A stretch of DNA of 64,000 nucleotides from Pseudoflavonifractor sp902362925 (GCA_902362925.1 CABIYL010000001.1); one strand, 5' to 3'; positions 16,278 through 25,583 are shown, numbered from the stretch's first letter. The notes: a model not told the origin generated them from the letters alone. Program-made: numbers and translations.

Positions 16278-17975
16278 ATGGATAAAAAGTACGAAGCCCT
16301 GTTTACCCCCTGGAAAATCGGCAATGTGGAGATCAAAAACCGCATTGTCATGTGCCCCATGGGGGGCACCTCCCTCTTCGGCTGGATGGAGCCCAACCAC
16401 TTCGACAAGGTGGCGGCCGAGTTCTTTATGGAGCGGGCCAAAAACGACGTGGGCCTCATTATCCCCGGCATCGCCCCCCTGCGGGACACCATCGGCGGCC
16501 GCTGGCTCTACCAGAACACCCGCATGTTCCGCCAGCTCAAGGACTACATGGCGGAGTTCCACAAGACCGGCGCCAAGCTCTTTGTCCAGCTCACCGCCGG
16601 CTTCGGCCGCAGCTTCGCCATCACCGACCACCTGTCCATCCTGCTGCGGAACAAGGCCCTGGGTACCATCGCCAAGCCCATTGTGGACGCCTCCTTCATC
16701 TGCGCCTCCCCCAGCCCCCTGCCCTCCCGCTGGGCGGAGGACGTCATGTGCCGGGCCATCACCCGGGAGGAGATTCAGAAGCTGGTGGACGCCTTTGCCC
16801 GCACCGCCAAGCTGTGCCGTGAGGCGGGTGTGGACGGTGTGGAGGTCCACGCCGTCCATGAGGGCTACCTGATGGACCAGTTCACCCTGCCCTACACCAA
16901 TTTCCGCACCGACGAGTACGGCGGCAGCTTTGAAAACCGCTACCGCTTCGCCGTGGACACGGTCAAGGCCATCAAGGCCGCCTGCGGGGACGACTTCCCC
17001 GTGTCCCTGCGCTACTCCGTCCTCAGCAAGACCAAGGGTCTGTGCCAGGGCGCAGTGCCCGGTGAGGAGTACGTGGAGGTGGGCCGGGATATGGCCGAGA
17101 GCGAGAAGGCCGCCCGCTACCTTCAGGACGCGGGCTACGACATGCTCAACGCCGACAACGGCACCTACGACGCCTGGTACTGGGCCCATCCGCCCCAGTA
17201 CATGCCCCAGAACTGCAACCTGGAGGACGTGGCCCACATCCGCAAGTTTGTGGACATCCCGGTGGTGTGCGCCGGGCGCATGACCCCCGAGGCGGCCGCC
17301 CAGGCCATCGGCGGCGATCAGATTGACGCCATGGGCGTGGCCCGCCAGTTTCTGGTGGACGGCCAGTGGGTGCGCAAGCTGCGGGAGGGCCGCATGGAGG
17401 ACATCCAGCCCTGCATCTGCTGCCACAACGCCTGCTTCCCCCTGGCCCACTACAAGGGCGTGGCCAACGACGAGACCTTTGAGGACGCCAGCCACATGGC
17501 CCGCTGCGCCCTCAACCCGGCCACCATGCAGGGCCACAAGTTCGACATTCTGCCCGCCAAGCGGAAAAAGACCGTGGCCGTCATCGGCGGCGGCCTCAGC
17601 GGCTGCGAGATCGCCTTCGACCTGTTCCGCCAGGGCAAAAAGCCGGTGATTGTGGAGGCCAAGAACGACTTGATGGCCGCCCGCGGCCTGTGCCTGGCCA
17701 ACTCCTCCTTCCTGCGGGACTTCTTCGCCTACAAGAAGGTGCCCGTCCACCTGGAGAGCACCGTGGCCGAGATTCGGACCGACACCGTGGCCGTCCGGGA
17801 CAAGGCTGGCAAGCTCCAGGTTATCCCCGCCGACAGCGTCATCCTCTCGGTGGGCTACACCCCCGCCCCCGCCATTCCCGCCGGCAAGCACGTCCATGTC
17901 ATCGGCGACGCCTGCAAGGTGGGCAACCTGCGCACCGTGGTCTGGCAGGCCTGGGAGATCGCCCAGAAGCTGTAA
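16278..17975 (+). CDS. NADH:flavin oxidoreductase / old yellow enzyme-family reductase with reduced C-terminal domain
   Basis: 565 residues. The FMN-binding TIM barrel (about 5-370) starts LFTPWKIGNVEIKNRIVMCP and contains VHAVHEGYLMDQFTLPYTN. It is followed by the 4Fe-4S cluster Cys set CICCHNAC and a later CALNP. Relatives are 2,4-dienoyl-CoA reductase, 2-enoate reductases, BaiCD/BaiH-type bile-acid reductases and other gut ene-reductases. Those are typically about 640-670 residues, with an FAD domain that has an NAD(P) domain inserted. Here only one Rossmann fold is seen (AVIGGGLSGCEIAFDLF), followed quickly by VHVIGDACKVGNL, so about 90 residues seem to be missing. AGGGAGG precedes the start. 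It is the last gene of the operon. Confidence 0.87.
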   Translation: MDKKYEALFTPWKIGNVEIKNRIVMCPMGGTSLFGWMEPNHFDKVAAEFFMERAKNDVGLIIPGIAPLRDTIGGRWLYQNTRMFRQLKDYMAEFHKTGAKLFVQLTAGFGRSFAITDHLSILLRNKALGTIAKPIVDASFICASPSPLPSRWAEDVMCRAITREEIQKLVDAFARTAKLCREAGVDGVEVHAVHEGYLMDQFTLPYTNFRTDEYGGSFENRYRFAVDTVKAIKAACGDDFPVSLRYSVLSKTKGLCQGAVPGEEYVEVGRDMAESEKAARYLQDAGYDMLNADNGTYDAWYWAHPPQYMPQNCNLEDVAHIRKFVDIPVVCAGRMTPEAAAQAIGGDQIDAMGVARQFLVDGQWVRKLREGRMEDIQPCICCHNACFPLAHYKGVANDETFEDASHMARCALNPATMQGHKFDILPAKRKKTVAVIGGGLSGCEIAFDLFRQGKKPVIVEAKNDLMAARGLCLANSSFLRDFFAYKKVPVHLESTVAEIRTDTVAVRDKAGKLQVIPADSVILSVGYTPAPAIPAGKHVHVIGDACKVGNLRTVVWQAWEIAQKL

Positions 17976-17992
17976 TTCTCTGTACAGACGAC

Positions 17993-18032
17993 AAAAAGCC
18001 CTTCCCCATTTCAGATGGGGAAGGGCTTTTTT
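17993..18032. terminator. Bidirectional terminator between the redox operon and the SLH gene
   Basis: A perfect 16-bp stem (AAAAAGCCCTTCCCCA and its complement, 17993-18008 with the arm ending at 18030), short loop, and T/A runs both ways. Confidence 0.9.
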
Positions 18033-18036
18033 GTGT

Positions 18037-19326
18037 TTACTTGAGCACGTTCTCGCAGAACCGCATCAGCAGCGCGGCGGCCTGGGAGCGGGTGGCGGAG
18101 CCGGAGGGCAGCAGGGCACCTGCGTCGGTGCCGGTCAGCAGGCCCTGGGCAACCGCCCACTGCATGGCCTCCACCGCGTACTCGCCCACATTAGCGGCGT
18201 CGGTGTAGCCGGAGAGGTCTGCCCGGGCGCTCACGTCGCGGCCCAGCAGCTTGGCGGCGCGGTAGAGGATGACCGCCATCTGCTCCCGGGTGATGGTGTC
18301 CTCGGGACCGAAGCGGCCGTCGCCGTAGCCGGTGACAATGCCGTTGGCGTTGGCCCAGTTCACTGCGTCGGTGTACCAGGTGTCAGCGGCCACGTCGGTA
18401 AAGCCGGCGGAGGTGGTCACGGCGGGGCTGTTCTCCAGGCGGTAGAGAATGGTGACGATCATGGCACGGCTGGTGGTCAGGTCGGGGGCAAAGAGCCCGT
18501 CGCCGGTGCCGCCCATGAGGCCCTTCTCGTAGACATAGGCCACGCTGTCATAGTACCAGCTGTCGGCAGCCACGTCGGTGAAGGGCAGGGTGACGGCGGT
18601 CTCACCGCCCTGGAAGGTGGCGGTGACGGTCACCGCGGAGGAGGGCATGGTGAAGGTGTAGCGGCCTTCCCCTCTGTCCCGCAGCTCCAGGGTCTTGCCG
18701 GAGGCGTCGACGGCGGTCAGCTGCTCCAGCTGGCGCCCCTCCTCGGGCTGGACGGTGAGGGTGACGCTCATGCCGGCAGGGGCACGGGTGGGGCTGACGG
18801 TCACCTTGCCGCCGGTGGCGGACTTCACGGTGATGGGCCAGGTGGTGACCACCTCGCCGGTGACGCCGTCCTCATCCACAGTGGGATAGGTGGTCTCACC
18901 CAGGCCGCTGTCCAGGGTCTTCATGTCCAGGGCCTTGGTCACGGTAAAGGGGGTGTCGACGGTGGAGATGACGCCCAGGGTGAGGGCGCCGTTGTCGGTC
19001 AGCGCGCCGGACTTGGCGGTGACGTAGACGGTCACCTGGGCGCCGTCCTGCTTGAAGGTGGTGTACACGCCGGGGATGCTGCTCACGCTGTTGTCGGCGG
19101 CAAAGGCGTACACAGCGCTGTCGGCGGACAGGTCAAAGGTCACCTGCAGGCTCTGGCAGCCGTCGGGCAGGCCGGTAAAGCCCACCTCCTGGCTGGTGGC
19201 CTCCTCGGAGGAGGTCACCAGCCGGGGGCCGGAAGAGGCGGCGGCGGCAGGGACGGCCAGCATGGAAACCACCATGGCCAGGGCCAGAAGCAGGGAGAAA
19301 ACAGAGGTTTTACGCACGATTTTCAT
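18037..19326 (-). CDS. SLH-anchored surface protein with possible cohesin-like domain
   Basis: 429 residues with a signal peptide (1-29, ending VPAAAA). Residues ~35-140 form a beta-sandwich-like domain (VTFDLSADSAVYAFAAD, then VTVYVTAKSGALTDNGALTL) whose length and pattern recall type I cohesins; this is a tentative reading. A small 'bacterial repeat' domain follows (about 165-240). Three SLH repeats close the protein (FTDVAADSWYYDSVAYVYEK, FTDVAADTWYTDAVNWANAN, and a weaker third), enough for wall anchoring. It starts 9 bp after the M60 peptidase gene with GAGGAAGG directly before ATG, so the two are co-translated. Since the peptidase has a dockerin and no SLH, this protein may be its surface anchor. 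Confidence 0.75.
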   Translation of the reverse strand: MKIVRKTSVFSLLLALAMVVSMLAVPAAAASSGPRLVTSSEEATSQEVGFTGLPDGCQSLQVTFDLSADSAVYAFAADNSVSSIPGVYTTFKQDGAQVTVYVTAKSGALTDNGALTLGVISTVDTPFTVTKALDMKTLDSGLGETTYPTVDEDGVTGEVVTTWPITVKSATGGKVTVSPTRAPAGMSVTLTVQPEEGRQLEQLTAVDASGKTLELRDRGEGRYTFTMPSSAVTVTATFQGGETAVTLPFTDVAADSWYYDSVAYVYEKGLMGGTGDGLFAPDLTTSRAMIVTILYRLENSPAVTTSAGFTDVAADTWYTDAVNWANANGIVTGYGDGRFGPEDTITREQMAVILYRAAKLLGRDVSARADLSGYTDAANVGEYAVEAMQWAVAQGLLTGTDAGALLPSGSATRSQAAALLMRFCENVLK

Positions 19327-19335
19327 CCTTCCTCA

Positions 19336-22300
19336 TTATCCGGCATTGCCGGTCAGTACAATCTCGGGCAGCTTAACAGGGTTCTCCTCGTCACCGCCGT
19401 CGGGGAAGCTGATCCACAGGGTCTGGCTGGTGACGCGCTTGCTGTCAGCGCTGTTGGGGTCATCGGTGCGGTAGAACACGGCACGGATCTCAATGGGGTA
19501 GTCGTCGGTGACACCGGAGGCGCTGTTGAGCTCCTTCTCCTGCTCCATGTTGGGCACGAAGATGAAGAAACCGTCGCTGGTGTCGCTGACCGCGCCGTCG
19601 CCGGGGATCTCGGCCAGCAGGTACAGCTCGCCGTTCATGGCGCGCTCGATGCTGCTCACAGTGCCAGCCTCGGGGGTGGTATTGTAGCGGGCCTGAATCT
19701 CCACGTAGTTGTACACGGGGTTGCCGCGGTAGGTGCCCAGAATCACCAGGGTACCGGCGGGGATGCCGGCGTAATCGTTCTTCAGGATGCCCACGGTGGC
19801 GCCCTCGTAGAAGTCCACCCGGTCGCCGGGGTAGTCCAGCAGCTCCACGGAGGCGGTCTCGGACAGGCCGGTGATGGTCAGGGACACCACGGAGTAGGTC
19901 CAGATGCGGGTGTCGTCGGCGTCAGCGCCGGGCTTGGTGAAGTAGGCCACCAGCTCGGTGCCGGACAGGGTGCCGGTCTTGACGGTGACGGTCTTCTCCT
20001 CGGTCTGCTCGTCGGCGTTGGTCACGCGGATCTGGGCGGTGACGGTGTACTCACCGCTCATCTCGCTCTCGTCGGTGACCTTGATGCCGGTCACGTCCAC
20101 AGCGGCGTCGTTCTTCATGGTGAGGGTGAGGCTGCCCTCGCCCTTCTCCTCGGTGTACAGGCTGGCGCTGATGGTCTTGTCGTAGGCCACACGGACCTCG
20201 TCGGCCTCAGCCTCAGCACCCAGGTTGCCCAGCTTGTCCACGGGCACCACGGAATAGGTGTAGGTCAGGTTGTTGGCCGCGCCCAGGTCGTCCACATAGG
20301 TGGTCTCGGTGGTGAAGGCGATAGCCTTGCCGTTGCGGCGGATCTCATAGCCCAGGATGTTGGCGCTGTCGGTGTGGCTGATGGTCAGGGTCACCTTGGA
20401 CTCATTGACGGAGGCGGACACAGTGGCGGTGCCGTCGGCAGCGCTGCCGCTCTCCAGACGGTAGTTGCGGGAGGCGTCGTTCAGGTACCAGATGGCCCGG
20501 TCCTCAGCGGTGTAGCCGCTCAGGATGGACTTGGCGCCGTCGCTGAGGGTCATGCCCCAGCGGGTGAAGAACTCGGTCAGGTTCCGGTCGGCCACCTTGG
20601 AGGAGATGAGGGCCACCCGGTCGTCATAGGAGTAGCTGCCGTACTCGCCGCTCTTCCACAGCTTGAAGAACTGGTTGAAGAAGGCCAGAGGCTGATCGGC
20701 CTCGTCATAGGCCAGGTGGAGCTGCCAGTACATGCCCAGCTGGACGAACACGTTGTTGGCGGCGCCGGGGCGGCCCTGGGCCACCTTGTTGAAGATATCC
20801 GCCCAGCGGCCGTCCTCAGTGAGGCGGGTGTTCAGGGTCATGGAGGCTCCGTCCCAGGCCTGGAGGAACAGGGAGTAGATGTTGTTGGTGCACTCGGCCT
20901 TGCCCAGCTTATCCATGTTGTGGCCGATCTCGTGGGCGATGCCCCAGCCGAACAGGCCGTTGGCCTGGCCGGCGCCGGTAACGGAGGTGGGCTTGCCCTG
21001 GACCAGGGCGGCGGTGGAGCCGTACTCCACGCCCACGTGGTTGCCGGCGGCGTACATGAAGGCGCCGGCGAACATGCGCATGTAGCGGATGTTCTGGCGG
21101 GTGGTCATGGGATAGGTGTAGCCGGACAGGGTGGCGTCAGCGTCGATGATACCCTGGACCTTGTTGGCGATGAAGAGCTCTTCCTCCCAGGCCAGGATGT
21201 TGTTGTACATGGCGTTGACCATGGCGTCCTCGTCATTGCTCACGCCCTTCAGGCCGGAGAGCACCTGGTCGGCGGGCAGGGACAGGAGCACGCTGGGGGT
21301 GGAGATCTCGGTGGCGTTGCGGATGTTGGTGGTCAGGCCGGTGGAGGACAGGCCGCTGACATAGGCGGTCAGCTCCTGCACGTAGGTGCGGATGGCATCC
21401 TTCCGGGCGCCCTCATCCAGGGTGTACCAGTTGGACAGCTCCAGCACAGGCATCTCCCAGGCGTTCTGGAGCACACGGACCTGAATCTTGATCTCCTCGG
21501 GGTGGCTGCCGGCGTAGGTCAGGTAGAGCATGCCGCCGCGGGTATCGGACAGGGAACCGATCTTCTGCACGGTGATGTAGTTGCGGCCATTCTCCAGGGC
21601 CACAGGGGTGCCCTTCCACACGCCGGACTCGCTGTAGAACTGGGTGGGCACCACATAGACGGTGGCGTCGTCGGGCAGCTCGGCATAGATGGCCACGGTG
21701 GCGCCCGCAGCGGCGGTGATGCCCAGGGGCTGGAGATCGCTGGCGGTCTGGCCGGCGGCCTTGTCGGCGGCAGCATTGGTGCTGCGGCTCTGGAAGTCGT
21801 TCTTCACCAGGCCCAGGGCGCTGGTGTCCTCAGCCAGCAGCTTGGTGGCCAGATTCAGCTCGTCGCGGAGCCGGTTCAGGTCCATGTAGAAGCTGCTCAG
21901 GGCGGTGAGGCGATCGCTCAGGGCGGTGATGTCAGCCTCCTCCACAGTGCCCTTCAGCGCGGTGAAGGTGCCATCGGAGAAGAGGTTGGCGATGTCCTCC
22001 GCCAGGGTGTCGCTCTCGTAGAAGGCGATCTCGGAGATGCTCACGCGGGGACCGCCGGTCTTCTCACCCAGAGACAGGGTGACGCTCTTGACGCCCTCGG
22101 TCTCAGGGAAGGTGACGATGTAGTAGTCGCTGCCGGTGATGTTCACACCGCTGCGGTAATAGGTGGCCAGGGTCTCGCCGCTCTCACCCTTGAGGGTGAT
22201 GGTGTAGTTGTCGATGCGGTTCTTGTAGGCGGCATCCAGGTAGGGCACCAGCAGCAGGTAGTTCATCTTGTGGGTGGAGGCAAAGGTGTAGGTGATGCTG

Positions 22301-24189
22301 CTGTTGTTCCACCAGGTGGCGGCCACCCAGTAGGTGTTGGGGTCGTTGTCGGTCAGGTCGGTGCTGACGTTAAAGTTGGGGCACAGGTTCTTGTCCACAT
22401 TGTTGCGGTCGGCCATGACAATGGAGGTAATCTCGCTGTTTTCAATGCGGCCGGTGGTGGGCAGCTCGGGCATCTTGAAGCTCTCGCGCTTGGGGGTGCC
22501 CAGGGCAATGGCGGAGTAGCCGCCCAGACCGTGGACGTTGCCGGCCTTCACGGCCACCTCGTACTCGGTGTCGTTGGTCAGGCCGGTGATTACCGCGCCG
22601 GTGGAGGCGGTGCTGCTGCCCCAGGCCTGGAACTGGTCCTCGCCCTTCACACGGTAGTAGACCTGATAGTAGGTGGCGTCCTTGGTCTTGCTCCAGGACA
22701 GACGCAGCGCGGTGTCTGCAGCCTCAACCACCAGGTTGGAGGGGGCGCCGGGCACGGAGGCGGGCAGGGGCATGGCGGACAGCACCGCAGAGGGGGTGCC
22801 GGTCCAGTCGCCGTTGGTGGCGGCAACCTGGAAGTAATAGGTGGTGTTGTTCTCCAGGCCGGAGATGACAGCCTTGTTGGTGCTGACGGCGGTGCTCTGG
22901 TTCAGGTTGTCCTTGCTGGTGCCGTAGCTGACGGTGTAGCCGGTGACGTTATTCACGCTGTCCCAGATCAGGGTGATCTCCTTGTCGCCGGCGGTGGCGG
23001 CCAGGTTCTTCACCTGGTTGTCCTCCACCACGGCGTCGGACACGATGTCCTTGAGGAACTCAATCTGGGTGACAGTGGCAAACTCGGGCTTGTCGCCGGT
23101 CTGGCCCTCCACCTTGGAGACGGTGATGGTCACCTTCTTCACGGGCACCTTCTTGCCCAGGTCAATGGTCACCACGTTGGCGCCGGCGGTGCGGCTGATG
23201 GCGTGGGTACCGGCGGGGGCGGTGACGTCGAAGGGCACCTCCATGGTCTCGCCGTTCTCCAGCTCCACCAGGGCGGTACCGGCCTGGATGCCGCCGTTGC
23301 CGCTGGGGGAGGTGATGGAGATCTCGCTCATGGTGACGGCGGTCTCGCCGAAGTCGATGGGAATGGACAGCTCCTCCGCGTCCTCGGCGGGCTTGAGGGT
23401 CACGGCCTCCTCACCGGTAAACAGGTTGGAGACGTCGCCCTCCACAATCAGACCCGCGCTCTCCACGGTGGGGGAGACAATGGCGGTGGTGTCCAGCACC
23501 TTGGGGTCGCCGGTGACATCCACCATCTTGTTCACGTAGGACAGGTCGGTGATGTCCACCACACCGTCGCCGTTCAGGTCATAGACGTTCAGGGCGCCGG
23601 TCTGGCCCAGATGGGCGTCCATGGCAGCCAGGTCGGCGCTGTCCACAGCGCCGGTACCGTCCACGTTGCCCAGGGAGAAGGTGCCGTCGTCGGTGGACAC
23701 AATCACGTGCTGGGAGTAGTCCTTGAGGGTAACGGTGGTGGTGCAGTCGGCGTAGCCGGTGCCGGTCAGGGTGAGGGTGTACGCCTTGCCCACGGTCTTG
23801 TCGGCGGGCAGGCCGGTGAGCACCACCTGGTAGTAGCCGATCTGCTCCTCGGTGGTCAGGGCCACGCCCTGGACGTTCTGCTTCTCCACGGAGACCTGGC
23901 CGGCGGTGATGCCGGTGCCGGAGACCTCCCCGGTCTCCAGGTCAATGGTGGCAGTATTCTGGCTGCCGTCGGTCAGCTGGAGCTTAATGCCCCGCTGGGC
24001 TACCCCGGCCGCCGTCTGGGGCAGGCCAAAGCGGATGGTCAGCGCGATGGAGCCGGTGGTCTGGCTCACGCTCTCGGCGCTGTCCTCCTGGGTGGAAACG
24101 GCGGCTGCGGACGGCAGCCAGGTGGTGCAGAGGGAACCCACCATGGCCAGGCTCAGCAGGCCGGAAATGACCCGATTCGTATACTTCAA
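19336..24189 (-). CDS. Secreted M60-family (mucin-type) metallopeptidase with dockerin
   Basis: About 1,617 residues. I prefer the TTG start at 24189 (AGAGGAAGG lies 8 bp upstream), giving MKYTNRVISGLLSLAMVGSL, a good signal peptide; an in-frame ATG at 24216 would add nine residues. Domains in order: a beta-rich region; a type I dockerin (about 173-224) with two Ca-binding repeats GNVDGTGAVDSADLAAMDAH and DLNGDGVVDITDLSYV; a beta-sandwich; two fibronectin III domains (about 400-590); a galactose-binding-like domain (about 600-740); and the M60 catalytic region with HEIGH at about 1086-1090 and a Glu after eight more residues, matching HExxH(8,24)E. C-terminal beta domains follow. M60 enzymes cleave mucin-type glycoproteins. 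There is no SLH domain; the downstream SLH protein may hold it. Confidence 0.88.
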   Translation of the reverse strand: MKYTNRVISGLLSLAMVGSLCTTWLPSAAAVSTQEDSAESVSQTTGSIALTIRFGLPQTAAGVAQRGIKLQLTDGSQNTATIDLETGEVSGTGITAGQVSVEKQNVQGVALTTEEQIGYYQVVLTGLPADKTVGKAYTLTLTGTGYADCTTTVTLKDYSQHVIVSTDDGTFSLGNVDGTGAVDSADLAAMDAHLGQTGALNVYDLNGDGVVDITDLSYVNKMVDVTGDPKVLDTTAIVSPTVESAGLIVEGDVSNLFTGEEAVTLKPAEDAEELSIPIDFGETAVTMSEISITSPSGNGGIQAGTALVELENGETMEVPFDVTAPAGTHAISRTAGANVVTIDLGKKVPVKKVTITVSKVEGQTGDKPEFATVTQIEFLKDIVSDAVVEDNQVKNLAATAGDKEITLIWDSVNNVTGYTVSYGTSKDNLNQSTAVSTNKAVISGLENNTTYYFQVAATNGDWTGTPSAVLSAMPLPASVPGAPSNLVVEAADTALRLSWSKTKDATYYQVYYRVKGEDQFQAWGSSTASTGAVITGLTNDTEYEVAVKAGNVHGLGGYSAIALGTPKRESFKMPELPTTGRIENSEITSIVMADRNNVDKNLCPNFNVSTDLTDNDPNTYWVAATWWNNSSITYTFASTHKMNYLLLVPYLDAAYKNRIDNYTITLKGESGETLATYYRSGVNITGSDYYIVTFPETEGVKSVTLSLGEKTGGPRVSISEIAFYESDTLAEDIANLFSDGTFTALKGTVEEADITALSDRLTALSSFYMDLNRLRDELNLATKLLAEDTSALGLVKNDFQSRSTNAAADKAAGQTASDLQPLGITAAAGATVAIYAELPDDATVYVVPTQFYSESGVWKGTPVALENGRNYITVQKIGSLSDTRGGMLYLTYAGSHPEEIKIQVRVLQNAWEMPVLELSNWYTLDEGARKDAIRTYVQELTAYVSGLSSTGLTTNIRNATEISTPSVLLSLPADQVLSGLKGVSNDEDAMVNAMYNNILAWEEELFIANKVQGIIDADATLSGYTYPMTTRQNIRYMRMFAGAFMYAAGNHVGVEYGSTAALVQGKPTSVTGAGQANGLFGWGIAHEIGHNMDKLGKAECTNNIYSLFLQAWDGASMTLNTRLTEDGRWADIFNKVAQGRPGAANNVFVQLGMYWQLHLAYDEADQPLAFFNQFFKLWKSGEYGSYSYDDRVALISSKVADRNLTEFFTRWGMTLSDGAKSILSGYTAEDRAIWYLNDASRNYRLESGSAADGTATVSASVNESKVTLTISHTDSANILGYEIRRNGKAIAFTTETTYVDDLGAANNLTYTYSVVPVDKLGNLGAEAEADEVRVAYDKTISASLYTEEKGEGSLTLTMKNDAAVDVTGIKVTDESEMSGEYTVTAQIRVTNADEQTEEKTVTVKTGTLSGTELVAYFTKPGADADDTRIWTYSVVSLTITGLSETASVELLDYPGDRVDFYEGATVGILKNDYAGIPAGTLVILGTYRGNPVYNYVEIQARYNTTPEAGTVSSIERAMNGELYLLAEIPGDGAVSDTSDGFFIFVPNMEQEKELNSASGVTDDYPIEIRAVFYRTDDPNSADSKRVTSQTLWISFPDGGDEENPVKLPEIVLTGNAG

Positions 24190-24301
24190 TGCAGTCAACC
24201 TTCCTCTCTGTATCATTCATACGCAGTTGTTTTGGACCGGAACGGAACGGTGGGCGCTGCCCTTGTCTGCCGTTCTCCGGCACAACTGGGATATCGCGGA
24301 G

Positions 24302-24330
24302 ATTATACCTGATAAGTCCTACTTTTTCAA
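24302..24330 (-). promoter_or_regulatory. Promoter of the M60 peptidase / SLH operon
   Basis: On the minus strand TTGAAA (24325-24330) and a perfect TATAAT (24302-24307) with a 17-bp spacer, about 110 bp upstream of the preferred TTG start. The rest of 24217-24460 is AT-rich leader and spacer with no gene. Confidence 0.75.
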
Positions 24331-24462
24331 TGGACATTTGGTCACTTTTATTTTTTTATGCTGTCCATCCAAAAAATATTTATAACTTTCCTTTTTCGGC
24401 TGTTATGCACAATCCCTTGTCTCCCAATGCCTGAAACCCCATATCTCCTGATTTTGGGATAA

Positions 24463-24507
24463 AAAAAGGACAGTCTGTCCGTTTTCCTCCAGACAGACTG
24501 TCTTTTT
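24463..24507. terminator. Terminator after the UroD-like gene
   Basis: A 14-16-bp stem (AAAAGGACAGTCTGTC against GACAGACTGTCTTTTT), about 12-nt loop, and T-runs on both strands. It ends the minus-strand UroD-like gene and insulates the M60 promoter. Confidence 0.85.
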
Positions 24508-24511
24508 GTAT

Positions 24512-25570
24512 TTATTCGCCTGATTTTCTCAGTTCCGGCTCGTACATGGCCAGAATATTCTCCGTTGGAATGTCATTTTGCAAATAGTGGGCGGAGGTCA
24601 TTATGTAACCTCCGTTCTTCCCCAGAATGGACACCGCCCGGCGCACTGCCTCACGCACCTCATCAGGGGTGCCCTTGGGCAGCGTGGACTGGAGGCAGAG
24701 GCCGCCGTGGAAGCTGAGCCGCTCCCCCCAGTTGTCCTTGAGCCACTGGAAGTCCATCCCCTTGGCCATGGGCTGGAGGGGATTGAGCACGTCAATGGGC
24801 AGCTCCGCCAGCTTGGGCAGCTGGGAGAGCACCGCGCCGCAGGAGTGGTACATGATGGGCTTGCCGTAGGATTTTATTACGCTGTTCATCCTGCGGTGGT
24901 AGGGGTAGACAAACTCCTCCAGCATCTCCGGGGCCAGCAGCAGGGCGTTTTGGGCGGCGATGTCATCGTAGGTGTACACCATGTCCAGATACTCCCCCGC
25001 CGCCTCCATGGCATTGCGGATAAACTTGCACCAGTAGGTGCAGAACTTGTCCATAATATAGTGGACCATGTCCGGGTTCATGCACAAGTCCATCATGAAC
25101 TGCTCGTAGCCCCGCAGCGCCCAGGCGTACTCAAAGATGCCGCCCGCATGGAGCTTGAGAAACCGCTTCTCGTGCAGGGGCGCAATCTGGGCGGCAAAAT
25201 GGGCCCAGTCAAAGGCGTCCGGGTCGGGCCACTTGTCGTAGCGCTCCAGGTCGGCCACCGACTCGGCATAGGCCAGGGGATAGGACGCGTACTCGTCATA
25301 GGTGCAGTACTCGTTGCGCACCGGACGGCGGTGGACTCCCATACGGTCAAAATAGCTGCCGTCGGGCAGGATCTCAGGGTCCGGCAGGGTGGAACAGGGA
25401 AAGACGAACTGCATGTCCACATCCAGCAGGTCGTACAGCTCCGCCTCTTCCCGGGCGCCGAAGTGCTTCAGCAGCCGCTCCACCACCTCGGGCACCGCCC
25501 AGAAGTCCACCGGACAGCGGTCCGGCTGCCGGTGGGCCAGAGCGGCCAGCACCCGTTCTCTGTGTGTCAT
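24512..25570 (-). CDS. Uroporphyrinogen decarboxylase (UroD)-family protein
   Basis: 352 residues starting MTHRERVLAALAHRQPDRCP (ATG at 25570, AGAGGAG 7 bp upstream). The N-terminal segment, YDDIAAQNALLLAPEMLEEF and the zinc-type segment MYHSCGAV are typical of the UroD/MtaA/CmuA superfamily, which includes heme decarboxylases and corrinoid methyltransferases. The HSCG Cys resembles the metal ligand of the methyltransferase branch. No heme or corrinoid genes lie nearby, and such UroD-like genes are often found beside sugar ABC transporters in Clostridia without a known function. It follows the YesL-like gene by 13 bp, at the 3' end of the long minus-strand operon. A paralogue lies at 53323-54321. 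Confidence 0.8.
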   Translation of the reverse strand: MTHRERVLAALAHRQPDRCPVDFWAVPEVVERLLKHFGAREEAELYDLLDVDMQFVFPCSTLPDPEILPDGSYFDRMGVHRRPVRNEYCTYDEYASYPLAYAESVADLERYDKWPDPDAFDWAHFAAQIAPLHEKRFLKLHAGGIFEYAWALRGYEQFMMDLCMNPDMVHYIMDKFCTYWCKFIRNAMEAAGEYLDMVYTYDDIAAQNALLLAPEMLEEFVYPYHRRMNSVIKSYGKPIMYHSCGAVLSQLPKLAELPIDVLNPLQPMAKGMDFQWLKDNWGERLSFHGGLCLQSTLPKGTPDEVREAVRRAVSILGKNGGYIMTSAHYLQNDIPTENILAMYEPELRKSGE

Positions 25571-25583
25571 AGCGCTTCTCCTC

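Noticed and set aside
17896..24312. A 2,138-codon plus-strand open frame opposite the M60 and SLH genes, and similar very long antisense frames elsewhere
   Set aside because: They are shadows of GC-rich genes whose third positions are mostly G or C, which removes stop codons on the other strand. They lack starts with ribosome binding sites and read as low-complexity Gly/His/Val/Ala sequence.
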